A DNA stretch of 12,657 bases, from assembly GCA_030669775.1 (NCBI GenBank), contig DAOVCZ010000031.1, positions 1 to 12,657 of the forward strand, in the 5' to 3' direction. This DNA comes from Chloroflexota bacterium. GTDB lineage: Bacteria; Chloroflexota; Anaerolineae; Anaerolineales; UBA4823. The notes below the pieces were generated by a model. The model was not told where the DNA came from. It worked only from the letters and a program-made list of their open reading frames with translations, and made no database searches. The translations under genes and the position numbers were made by a program. This document shows positions 1 through 7,240 of this stretch, in pieces (the first letter of the stretch is position 1; every line of letters begins with the position of its first letter).

Positions 1-1630
1 TAGCCTGAGTACGCCACAAGAAAGGGAATCGTTCCACCAGATAACTTGATACCAGTACAATATCGCAATCGTCGACGATTTTTTTCAAACTTTCAGATTG
101 CCCATCCCGGTACTCCTGCAGATCAATCTCAGGCACATCCAGTGATGATTTTCCAGGGATTGCGATGGTTACGTCCAATGCATCACTTAATGCCCGGCCC
201 ATTTCAAGATAGCGCATCCCAGGTCCGGCTAGCTTTTCATCGATAACATCATGGCTGATGATCAGCAGTTTTGGACGGCGGTTGATTGCAGAAAATTCTT
301 CCATTGCTCTGGTTTTACCCTCCAGGATGAGCGGTAGATAATAATTTCCGATCAGGTCCCAGGAAAGTTCAGGCAAGCCACGCCAGATTAATGTTTCGGG
401 CATATTCTGCTGGATAGCGAACAGAGATGAATCCTGCACCACTTTCTCAGATTGGATCACTCTGCGCTCGCGACACAGATCGGGAAAATCATCAATAAAA
501 CGCCCCCAACCTCGTAGTATCGCTGGTATGAGATCCAATTTGAAAGCGAGCAGGTAGCGGAACATGTTCACCAGATCAGCTACTAGATATGACAACAAAA
601 ACCTGACAAGATATCCATCCAGCAACTTTGCCGTAAATCGCAATCTTCCGTAAACAACGTTTTCAAGCTTTGTTGGGTTCAGGCTGTGCTTATCGCCAAC
701 TGGTATGCGACCACTGAATGCATGATACACAATTGCCTTCGGGGCAGCGATGATCTTATATCCTTTTCCTCTCGCCCTGTAGGACCATTCGCTGTCTTCA
801 TAATACATCGGGAATTTTTCATCTGCTGGTCCTACTCTTCCCCAGGCTTCCTTGGATATCAATGCAGAGGCAAAACAGGCTGAGGGGAGTTCAATCCAAT
901 CATCAAACTGGCCTAAATCCAGGTGACCTAAACCATTATCCACCCCCCAGGAAAAAGCCCCAATACGATTACCCAGTCCATTTAAAAAACCTGGTGCCCA
1001 AAGGAATTTCAACTTGGTGGCTACTGCACCACAGTCAGGATTGTCTATTGCCCGGCGATACATTTCTGAGACCGCATTAGGATCCAATCTTGTATCCGGA
1101 TTCAATAAGAGAGCAAATTCGCCCTCCGATTTTTCAACACCAATATTGATCGCCTTTGAAAATGAGACGGATGTCATCAGGCGATGATATTTCACCTGAG
1201 GATAGGCCGAGGAAACCCAAGTGCCTGTACCATCGTCTGAACCATTATCAACCAGGAGGATTTCAATCGGTTGATAAGTTTGCTGACCAATCGAATCAAG
1301 GCATTCAGTCAACCACTCCTGGCTGTTATGAGCCACGATAATAATAGAAACGAGAGGACCTGAAACCATTTCGGGATTTTCAGGCTGCCTATCTTGCTCA
1401 CGGAGCAATAATCCTGCCTCAACCAGGCAGGACAATCCGGCGCGAACCTCATTTTGGTTGACCTCTTGTGCAGTGTATTCAACCAGGATGGTCGACAGGT
1501 CCTTGCCTATCGCAAATTTCCAGAAGGCAAACAATTTCGCATCGATGACGATCTTTCCCCCCTCTCCAGTCGAAAGGACATGTCGCCGATCAATCTTAGT
1601 TTCTTCTACTCCCAGCGGTTGAAGATACAT
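1..1630 (-). CDS. Multidomain glycosyltransferase (small N-terminal domain + GT2 + start of a GT4-like domain), 3' end cut by window
   Basis: Reading the minus strand from the ATG at 1630 gives 543 residues without a stop, so the gene continues past the left edge. An in-frame TAA lies two codons upstream, which makes this ATG the earliest ATG start; no good Shine-Dalgarno site precedes it. Residues about 26-78 form a small mainly helical domain (from KIVIDAKLFAFW to EAGLLLRE) resembling PqqD-like or winged-helix modules. Residues about 92-330 are a GT2 (GT-A fold) domain: PLVSIIIVAHN, LLVDNGSDDGT at 125-135, LLNPDTRLD at 175-183 in the metal/nucleotide-sugar DXD position, and YYEDSEWSYRARGKGY at 276-291. 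These fit the rhamnosyltransferase-like WbbL group. After a helical linker, about 452 onward (RPKLLIISHD, AGPGMRYLEMGRAL) looks like the N-terminal half of a GT4 (GT-B) domain. It lies 36 bp after the GT4-like gene, in the same transcription unit. Acceptor and donor are unknown; rhamnose is plausible from context. Confidence 0.85.
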   Translation of the reverse strand, partial: MYLQPLGVEETKIDRRHVLSTGEGGKIVIDAKLFAFWKFAIGKDLSTILVEYTAQEVNQNEVRAGLSCLVEAGLLLREQDRQPENPEMVSGPLVSIIIVAHNSQEWLTECLDSIGQQTYQPIEILLVDNGSDDGTGTWVSSAYPQVKYHRLMTSVSFSKAINIGVEKSEGEFALLLNPDTRLDPNAVSEMYRRAIDNPDCGAVATKLKFLWAPGFLNGLGNRIGAFSWGVDNGLGHLDLGQFDDWIELPSACFASALISKEAWGRVGPADEKFPMYYEDSEWSYRARGKGYKIIAAPKAIVYHAFSGRIPVGDKHSLNPTKLENVVYGRLRFTAKLLDGYLVRFLLSYLVADLVNMFRYLLAFKLDLIPAILRGWGRFIDDFPDLCRERRVIQSEKVVQDSSLFAIQQNMPETLIWRGLPELSWDLIGNYYLPLILEGKTRAMEEFSAINRRPKLLIISHDVIDEKLAGPGMRYLEMGRALSDALDVTIAIPGKSSLDVPEIDLQEYRDGQSESLKKIVDDCDIVLVSSYLVERFPFLWRTQA

Positions 1631-1666
1631 AAATTAAATAGGTTTCCGCTAATCACTCGACCTGAT

Positions 1667-2956
1667 TCAAAGCGATTGATCGCGACCAAATAAAATTTGC
1701 TCTAAAGCACTTCCTTTGGGCACAATTTTCATCCGTAGATTTTGAACACTCTTTATAATTTGCCAGCTGCGGCTATTGATAATATCGTTCAGCTGGTTAC
1801 CGACTTCGTATAAGCTGTTTTCCAAACCCGCCTGATAATCCTCTGCTTGGGAGATTATTCTCATCAGATTATCGTGTTTCCGAGATTGCAGATCTTGAAT
1901 CCCATCTCCCGATAGAGCCTGATGATAGACCTGCGACCATTCAGTATATTTCTGCGATAAAAGCCATTGGTCTTTGACTGTTTGTTGAGCTTGAACCGCC
2001 AATTTAAAACGTAACGATGGATTTTCGATCAGTTGGGAGAGATATTTTTCCCAATCCTGAGCACTAGATGCCAGATATCCATTAACTCCATGTTCAACAA
2101 TAGCTTCGTAAGGAGGAAGCTTACTATAAACACCAGGGACGCCGAGTGCACTGTATTCCAGGAACTTCAAAGAGCTCTTTGATCGATTGAACTCATTATC
2201 CTTCAGGGGGGCAATTAAGATATCGCAGTCCTGTTGAGTAAAGAACCTGGCAAACTCTCCGTAATCCTCTTGATTCAACTTAATCCATTCTGTTGAGGGC
2301 GAATTCAGCAACTCGGGTGGAGGCTGGACTCCCCAAAATCGATATTCCACATAGTCAGAATATTCTTCGCTCAACTTCAATAATGTATCTGCCACCTCGT
2401 CCAGGTCCGCCTGGTGTGTCTGTCCCCCCATATATCCGATGGTTACCTTCTGATTATCATTTTCTGAAACTTTTGGTTCCACTATTTCCCATAATTGGTC
2501 GTTCAGGTAATTATTCACCAATTTTGTATTTGGGTTTAATTCGGAAAGGTAATCAACCAAAGGTAATGAGCTTGCAGTGACAATATCTGCCTCAAGGATC
2601 GCATACAACATGGCCAGCAGTTCACCAATGTAATCTCCACTATGGCTGTGTTCGTCAGGTATCTCGACTAACAAATCATCCATGTCGTACAACACAGGTT
2701 TATTATCAAAACGTGCTTCGTTGATGACTCGCTTATAATCCGACCAAAACCTAGGGAAATCACGCTGGATGACCACCATATCCGCGTCAGAGACCAGCTC
2801 AGGCGATACTTGTGGTCCGTGATTGCCTTTGATCACCTCAAATCCGGCAAACTCTGCTGGACCAGTAATCCGTAAGACAACCACCGCACTTTCCCATGGT
2901 GCAGCAGTATAGACAACAATTTCAGCTGGACTATGCCTTGATGGTTCCGTGCTCAT
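1667..2956 (-). CDS. GT4-like glycosyltransferase with helical C-terminal tail
   Basis: A 429-residue cytoplasmic GT-B fold glycosyltransferase. The N-terminal half has a Rossmann-type pattern with DMVVIQRDF (59-67) and VLYDMDDLL (88-96). The C-terminal nucleotide-sugar half has VTIGYMGGQTHQADL (171-185), CDILIAPLKDNEFNRSKSS (244-262) and LKFLEYSALGVPGVYS (263-278), the last being the familiar GT4 donor-site region with E267. The domain ends near 345. Residues 355-400 look coiled-coil, followed by NSRSWQIIKSVQNLRMK, a basic amphipathic segment seen at the end of many polysaccharide glycosyltransferases and possibly a membrane or complex contact. The ATG at 2956 is 6 nt after the methyltransferase stop with no clear Shine-Dalgarno site, so translation is probably coupled. 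The family is clear; the sugar and linkage are not readable. Confidence 0.85.
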   Translation of the reverse strand: MSTEPSRHSPAEIVVYTAAPWESAVVVLRITGPAEFAGFEVIKGNHGPQVSPELVSDADMVVIQRDFPRFWSDYKRVINEARFDNKPVLYDMDDLLVEIPDEHSHSGDYIGELLAMLYAILEADIVTASSLPLVDYLSELNPNTKLVNNYLNDQLWEIVEPKVSENDNQKVTIGYMGGQTHQADLDEVADTLLKLSEEYSDYVEYRFWGVQPPPELLNSPSTEWIKLNQEDYGEFARFFTQQDCDILIAPLKDNEFNRSKSSLKFLEYSALGVPGVYSKLPPYEAIVEHGVNGYLASSAQDWEKYLSQLIENPSLRFKLAVQAQQTVKDQWLLSQKYTEWSQVYHQALSGDGIQDLQSRKHDNLMRIISQAEDYQAGLENSLYEVGNQLNDIINSRSWQIIKSVQNLRMKIVPKGSALEQILFGRDQSL

Positions 2957-2962
2957 TATCGG

Positions 2963-3739
2963 TTATTCATTATCAGGAGCAATCCGTTTCCGAATTTGCT
3001 TCAACCAAGTCCGGACACCTCCCCCACGCTTATCTTCATCCTGGAGAGTATTCAGCTCACCCCCTGCCAGCTCCTCCCTCATTTCTAACGTTAATTCCCT
3101 CAAATCAGTGTTCTCTTTCCACAGCAGCCAATATTTTCGTTCATAGTCCCGCACTACTCGATGGAAGGGCTCATCTTTCTTCCGGTAGCGTACCGCCCAT
3201 GGGGTGATAAAAGAGGCATTGAAGTCAACATCACGATAGAATCCTTGGCGAGCGAATAATTCAGCCCAATATTCCAGTGGTTGAACATTAAAATGCGAAA
3301 CTTCCTTGTAATCAAACGGTGTTGATGAGAACAGGATATCATCGCTGTGTTGGCAAAGGTTGCTGACTGCTTTTTCAGAGTCCTCAAGCGGCAGGTGTTC
3401 GAGTACCTCGATACTGACGGTCAGATCATATTTACGGGGGAAAGGTTCTGTTACGGATCCAACCCAACAAAACTCCTGGATTTTAGGTGCAACGTTGCGG
3501 ATGGCGTGTGCTGAGATATCCACGCCCCAGGCTTCTATTCCCCGATTACGGAGAGTCTCCACCAAGAATCCCATCGCACAACCAGCATCAAGGACCGAAC
3601 CTGGATTAATATCCATTTCTATCCGTTCTGCGAACGCCTTGAACAGGTTTAACCAGACCTCACTCCTCTGGTATGGCTCACCACATCCATGAGCAAAGTA
3701 ATAGGCATCAAATAAATTTTGTTCATCACGTTCAGTCAT
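2963..3739 (-). CDS. Class I SAM-dependent methyltransferase with helical C-terminal extension
   Basis: A 258-residue cytoplasmic methyltransferase of the Methyltransf_11/23 type. The SAM-binding motif I is VLDAGCAMGFL (49-59), the acidic residue after strand 2 is in WGVDIS (71-76), and the motif IV/post-loop region is YDLTVSIEVLEHLP (104-117). The catalytic core ends near 185. Residues about 195-235 (from VVRDYERKYWLLWKEN to EELAGGELN) are charged and helical, probably coiled coil, and the last 20 residues are strongly basic (TWLKQIRKRI). The start ATG overlaps the rmlD stop by one base (TAATG), so translation is coupled. In context it most likely O-methylates a sugar of the glycan, either within the chain or at its non-reducing end; neither can be told from sequence. 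Sequences of this kind are also annotated simply as hypothetical methyltransferases. Confidence 0.86.
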   Translation of the reverse strand: MTERDEQNLFDAYYFAHGCGEPYQRSEVWLNLFKAFAERIEMDINPGSVLDAGCAMGFLVETLRNRGIEAWGVDISAHAIRNVAPKIQEFCWVGSVTEPFPRKYDLTVSIEVLEHLPLEDSEKAVSNLCQHSDDILFSSTPFDYKEVSHFNVQPLEYWAELFARQGFYRDVDFNASFITPWAVRYRKKDEPFHRVVRDYERKYWLLWKENTDLRELTLEMREELAGGELNTLQDEDKRGGGVRTWLKQIRKRIAPDNE

Positions 3740-4623
3740 TACCCGGTTGCCATCGCCAGTTCAAGCGCCTCCTGCCAGTCTGGTAAGCGGAGTGAGAAAG
3801 TATCGCTAAATTTGTCACAGTTCAGGGCTGAAAACAGAGGTCTTTGTGCAAGGGTTGGGTAATCGCTGGTTTTCGCTGGCTGCAGATCTCGGACAACTTG
3901 CTGATCGCGATGTGGATCGAATTTAAGGATCATCCTCACCCACTCAAACCGGCTGGTGTAACCATCTCCAGCTAAATGGTATAAGCCGCGTCTTTCATTT
4001 ATCCACCCGTGAGAATTCTTACCTGCCTTTGCCAGCAGCAAGGCTGTCGCTTCAGCCAGCATGCGACACCAGGTTGGATTACTTACCTGATCGTCTACAA
4101 TTCGCAGTTCAGGTTGTTTTCGTGCCCAGCCGAGTACTTTCGTGACGAAGCTGTCCCGCCTGATGCTGTACACCCAGCTGGTTCGAAATATCAAATGTGC
4201 ACAGTCCACATCTTCAATAGCCATTTCCCCAGCAAGCTTGCTTTCCCCGTACATACCGAGGGGATTGGGCTTGTCAGTTTCCAGATAGGGATTACCTTTC
4301 TTGCCATCGAAAACGTAATCCGTTGAGTAATGAATCAGGGCAGCCTCATTTGCCAACGCCCACTCAGCCATTTTTCTTGGGGCATGAGCATTGATGGCCA
4401 TGGCGGTCTCAGCTTCTTTTTCGGCTTGATCGACCGCGGTGTACGCAGTCGCATTGATGATCACCTCTGGATGCATCTCGTGAAGTACTTCATCGAGACG
4501 ATCATATTGCACCAGATTGATTTCAGGATAGTCTAAAGCGAGGATGTCACCCAAAGGAGCCAGAGAACGTTGGAGCTCCCATCCTAATTGACCGAATTTT
4601 CCCAATAGTAATAAGCCAGGCAT
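3739..4623 (-). CDS. rmlD: dTDP-4-dehydrorhamnose reductase RmlD
   Basis: Last step of dTDP-L-rhamnose synthesis: NAD(P)H-dependent reduction of dTDP-4-dehydro-L-rhamnose, in the cytoplasm. With the start at 4623 the protein is 294 residues, normal for the family. Seen: the dinucleotide-binding glycine motif LLLGKFGQLG (5-14), INATAYTAVDQAE (56-68), YSTDYVFDG (99-107), the SDR catalytic YGESK (Y125, K129) and RTSWVY (147-152). I chose the ATG at 4623 because the conserved core begins immediately (MPGLLLLGK). The same frame is open to an ATG at 4686, which would add 21 residues rich in proline and lysine, unlike the family, and overlap rmlA by 32 nt. Neither start has a strong Shine-Dalgarno site. 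From 4623, the gap to the rmlA stop is 31 nt. Confidence 0.95.
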   Translation of the reverse strand: MPGLLLLGKFGQLGWELQRSLAPLGDILALDYPEINLVQYDRLDEVLHEMHPEVIINATAYTAVDQAEKEAETAMAINAHAPRKMAEWALANEAALIHYSTDYVFDGKKGNPYLETDKPNPLGMYGESKLAGEMAIEDVDCAHLIFRTSWVYSIRRDSFVTKVLGWARKQPELRIVDDQVSNPTWCRMLAEATALLLAKAGKNSHGWINERRGLYHLAGDGYTSRFEWVRMILKFDPHRDQQVVRDLQPAKTSDYPTLAQRPLFSALNCDKFSDTFSLRLPDWQEALELAMATG

Positions 4624-4654
4624 AAATTTAGTTATTGGTGGTATTTGTGGAGAT

Positions 4655-5539
4655 TCAGGCTTTATAGAAAGGAATCTCTTCATCAACTAGGCGAAGCAAA
4701 TAATCTCCGTACTGGTTGTTGATCATCTTGGCCTGTTCAAGCAGCGTTGCCCTGTCGATGAAGCCCATTCGATAAGCAATCTCCTCCGGACAGGAGATCA
4801 TCATTCCTTGGCGTTCTTCCAGTGTTTGAACGAATTGAGCTGCCTGCAGCAGCGACTCGTGGGTCCCAGCATCCAACCAGGCAATACCACGTCCAAGGAC
4901 TTCCACGTTCAGTTCTCTATTTTCCAGGTATATGCAGTTCAGGTCAGTGATTTCCAGTTCACCACGCGCCGAATGGGTGAGTTTTTCAGCGAACTCGACC
5001 ACCCGTCCATCATAAAAATAGATACCGGGTACAGCGTAATGTGAACGGGGTTTCTCAGGTTTTTCTTCAATACTCAATGCTCTGCCATCTTCATCAAATT
5101 CAACTACACCATATCTTTCTGGATCGCGTACCGGGTAAGCAAATATCAACGCTCCCTCTTGTAACTCGGAAGCCCTGCGAAGACTTGCTGGTAATCCATG
5201 TCCGAAGAATATGTTATCCCCGAGAATTAAACTCACTGGCTGGTTATCGATAAACTCTTTATCCAAAAGGAATGCATCCGCCAATCCTCGCGGCTGATCT
5301 TGTTCAACATAGGAGAATTTCAACCCCCATTGCTGCCCATCTCTCAGCAGCTCTTTAAAGGCTGGTAAAGCATCTGGCGTGCTGATAACCAAGATCTCGC
5401 GGATGCCTGCCAGCATGAGCATCGAAAGCGGATAATAGATCATCGGCTTATCGTAGACTGGGAGCAGCTGTTTACTGGTGCTAATGGTGAGCGGGTGAAG
5501 TCGAGTTCCTTTTCCACCGGCTAATATAATGCCTTTCAT
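4655..5539 (-). CDS. rmlA: Glucose-1-phosphate thymidylyltransferase RmlA
   Basis: First step of the rhamnose pathway: glucose-1-phosphate plus dTTP to dTDP-glucose and pyrophosphate. The 294 residues match the usual length. The nucleotidyltransferase signature GGKGTRLHP (8-16) with K23 (TSKQLLPVYDKPMIYYPLS follows), the metal aspartate in LGDNIFFG (106-113), EEKP (158-161), EITDLN (196-201) and WLDAGTH (221-227) are all present. This is the short (RmlA/RffH) form and not a bifunctional sugar nucleotidyltransferase. The ATG overlaps the rmlB stop as ATGA (5536-5539). A strong Shine-Dalgarno GGAGAGG at 5550-5544, four bases before the ATG, is written into the last codons of rmlB, so RmlA output should be linked to RmlB translation. 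Confidence 0.97.
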   Translation of the reverse strand: MKGIILAGGKGTRLHPLTISTSKQLLPVYDKPMIYYPLSMLMLAGIREILVISTPDALPAFKELLRDGQQWGLKFSYVEQDQPRGLADAFLLDKEFIDNQPVSLILGDNIFFGHGLPASLRRASELQEGALIFAYPVRDPERYGVVEFDEDGRALSIEEKPEKPRSHYAVPGIYFYDGRVVEFAEKLTHSARGELEITDLNCIYLENRELNVEVLGRGIAWLDAGTHESLLQAAQFVQTLEERQGMMISCPEEIAYRMGFIDRATLLEQAKMINNQYGDYLLRLVDEEIPFYKA

Positions 5540-6621
5540 TTTTCCTCTCCGCGAGCGAGGTAATTCCTGTTAAGCCAATCTTGATAATCATCTTGATTGC
5601 CAATAACATCCACCCAATCCTGGTGTTCGAGATACCATTCAACAGTTTTCAGCAATCCTTCTGCTAAAGATCGACGAGGGGTCCATCCCAGATCTGTGGA
5701 AATCTTGGATATATCCATCGCGTAACGCCGGTCGTGGCCTGGTCGATCGGTTACATAAGTGACCAGTGATTCATGAGGGAGATATGCAGAATTGGGTAAA
5801 CACTCATCCAACATTTCGCATAATGTGGTTACCACCAGCAAATTAGTTGGTTGAGTGTTGCCGCCCACGATATATGTCTCACCGGGAATTCCGGTCTTGA
5901 TTACTTCCCTTATTGCCTGACAATGATCTTCGACATACAGCCAATCACGGATCTGTTTGCCATCCCCATATATTGGCAGCGGCAAACCTTTAAAGGCGTT
6001 CGAGATCATCAAGGGAATCAGCTTTTCAGGAAACTGGTAAGGTCCATAATTATTCGAGCAATTCGTGATGCTGAATGGCAATTCATAGGTATGACCATAA
6101 GAACGGACGAGATGGTCGCTGGCAGCTTTTGATGCCGCATAGGGAGAGTTGGGGGCGTATGGAGTATTCTCGGAAAATGGGGGATCATCGGGTCCTAGAG
6201 AACCGAAGACCTCATCAGTTGATATATGGTGAAATCTTACTTCTTTTGAAGAAAGAGCACTTCCATCCAGCCAATAATGGCGTGCGGCTTCCAAGAGAAC
6301 AAATGTACCGACGACATTCGTCTCGACGAATTGAGCTGGCCCGAGAATCGAGCGATCCACATGTGTTTCAGCAGCAAAATGGATTATGGTATCTATGGCA
6401 TGGTCGCGAAGTATCTGATCAATCCGGGAGCGATCGCCGATCTCGCCATGAATAAATTTATGTCGATCTGGATCCGGAAGATCCTTCAAATTCTCCAAGG
6501 ATCCAGCGTAGGTGAGGGCGTCCAGATTGACAATTTCGACTTGTGGCTCTGCTGTTAACAGGTAGCGGATAAAATTCGAGCCAATAAATCCCGCCCCTCC
6601 AGTAACTAATACATTATGCAT
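5536..6621 (-). CDS. rmlB: dTDP-glucose 4,6-dehydratase RmlB
   Basis: Second step: NAD+-dependent conversion of dTDP-glucose to dTDP-4-dehydro-6-deoxyglucose. The protein has 361 residues, typical for RmlB. An extended SDR fold is shown by VTGGAGFIGSNF (6-17), AAETHVDRS (83-91), the dehydratase-specific TDE (135-137) in HHISTDEVFG, the catalytic YAASK (Y161, K165) and NNYGPYQFPEK (190-200). RPGHDRRYA (293-301) is the usual substrate-binding segment. The ATG at 6621 has a good Shine-Dalgarno GAGGT (6630-6626) four bases upstream. It lies 43 nt after rmlC, the largest gap inside the rml block, and overlaps rmlA by 4 nt. All catalytic residues are in place. Confidence 0.97.
   Translation of the reverse strand: MHNVLVTGGAGFIGSNFIRYLLTAEPQVEIVNLDALTYAGSLENLKDLPDPDRHKFIHGEIGDRSRIDQILRDHAIDTIIHFAAETHVDRSILGPAQFVETNVVGTFVLLEAARHYWLDGSALSSKEVRFHHISTDEVFGSLGPDDPPFSENTPYAPNSPYAASKAASDHLVRSYGHTYELPFSITNCSNNYGPYQFPEKLIPLMISNAFKGLPLPIYGDGKQIRDWLYVEDHCQAIREVIKTGIPGETYIVGGNTQPTNLLVVTTLCEMLDECLPNSAYLPHESLVTYVTDRPGHDRRYAMDISKISTDLGWTPRRSLAEGLLKTVEWYLEHQDWVDVIGNQDDYQDWLNRNYLARGEEK
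5544..5550 (-). promoter_or_regulatory. Strong ribosome binding site of rmlA embedded in the rmlB 3' end
   Basis: The minus-strand sequence GGAGAGG lies four bases before the rmlA ATG and encodes part of the last residues (GEEK) of RmlB. It is among the clearest Shine-Dalgarno sites in the window and, with the ATGA stop/start overlap, fixes the rmlA start. Confidence 0.75.
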
Positions 6622-6625
6622 TCAC

Positions 6626-6630
6626 ACCTC
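6626..6630 (-). promoter_or_regulatory. Ribosome binding site of rmlB
   Basis: GAGGT on the minus strand, four bases upstream of the ATG at 6621, in the 43-nt gap after rmlC. It supports the chosen rmlB start, in contrast to most genes here, which lack a recognisable site. Confidence 0.6.
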
Positions 6631-6664
6631 AGCAATTCGACAATTCGTTATGGTGATCATAAAG

Positions 6665-7213
6665 TCACTCGAATGTCTCAGCTTCTTTTAAGGGTAAACC
6701 ATTTGCATCTTTGTCTGATACCAGTAATTCTGAACCATCGATCATTGGCCAATCGATCCCAATATCTGGATCATTCCAGAGTAATGTTCGATCCCATTCA
6801 GGCGCATAATAATCCGTGACTTTATAAATTACGTTAGCCCATTCACTCAACACATAGAAACCGTGAGCAAACCCAATAGGGATCCATAATTGCCGTTTGT
6901 TCTCAGCGGATAAAATCTCCCCGACCCACTTTCCGAATAATGGCGATGAGCGTCTCAGGTCCACGGCGACATCAAAAATCTTCCCTGAAACGACCTGCAC
7001 CAATTTGCCTTGAGGTTGACGAATTTGGTAATGAAGTCCCCTTAATGTCCCCTGTATTGAACCAGAATGGTTGTCTTGTACGAAGTTATCTGCGATACCA
7101 GCTTTGGCGAAATTTTCAGCTCGATATGTTTCAATGAAGAAACCACGCTCATCACTGTAAACAGCTGGTTTAACTAAGATCACTTCGGGGAACTGGGTGG
7201 GTTTGAATTCCAT
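6665..7213 (-). CDS. rmlC: dTDP-4-dehydrorhamnose 3,5-epimerase RmlC
   Basis: Third step: double epimerisation at C3 and C5 of dTDP-4-dehydro-6-deoxyglucose. The protein is a 182-residue cupin, the normal family size. Seen: YSDERGFFIETY (19-30), QDNHSGSIQGTLRGLHYQ (46-63) with catalytic H61, GKLVQVVSGKIFDVAVDLR (69-87), IPIGFAHGFYVL (111-122) and YKVTDYYAPEWD (130-141) with the conserved tyrosines. I chose the ATG at 7213 because the family starts a few residues before the PEVILVKP strand. An in-frame TTG at 7225 would add four residues (MAKV) and cannot be excluded; neither start has a strong Shine-Dalgarno site. The gap to the GT-C gene is 27 nt, so rmlC is most likely co-transcribed with the exporter genes. 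Confidence 0.96.
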   Translation of the reverse strand: MEFKPTQFPEVILVKPAVYSDERGFFIETYRAENFAKAGIADNFVQDNHSGSIQGTLRGLHYQIRQPQGKLVQVVSGKIFDVAVDLRRSSPLFGKWVGEILSAENKRQLWIPIGFAHGFYVLSEWANVIYKVTDYYAPEWDRTLLWNDPDIGIDWPMIDGSELLVSDKDANGLPLKEAETFE

Positions 7214-7240
7214 TACTTTAGCCAATCTTATTTTATCTTA

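Noticed and set aside
1250..1490. Recurring TCAACCAGG strings
   Set aside because: They encode similar short stretches (for example leucine-valine-aspartate or glutamate) in glycosyltransferase genes, are irregularly spaced and not part of a repeat array.
1..1630. Frameshifted or broken gene at the left end
   Set aside because: Full translation from 1630 down to base 2 gives 543 uninterrupted residues with GT2 motifs in proper order. It is simply cut by the window edge.
46..1693. Several short plus-strand open frames at the left end
   Set aside because: All are antisense to the 543-residue multidomain glycosyltransferase, which reads without interruption on the minus strand.
2896..3207. A 103-residue plus-strand open frame spanning the methyltransferase/GT4 junction
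   Set aside because: Antisense to two well-supported genes, low-complexity in S and P, no ribosome site, no family resemblance.
4624..4686. Longer RmlD start at 4686
   Set aside because: It would add a 21-residue proline/lysine-rich segment not found in the family and overlap rmlA by 32 nt. The conserved nucleotide-binding strand starts directly after the ATG at 4623.
6075..6455. A 126-residue open frame on the plus strand
   Set aside because: It lies wholly antisense to the rmlB coding region, which has every catalytic motif. The translated product is rich in R, H and Q, with no recognisable domain.
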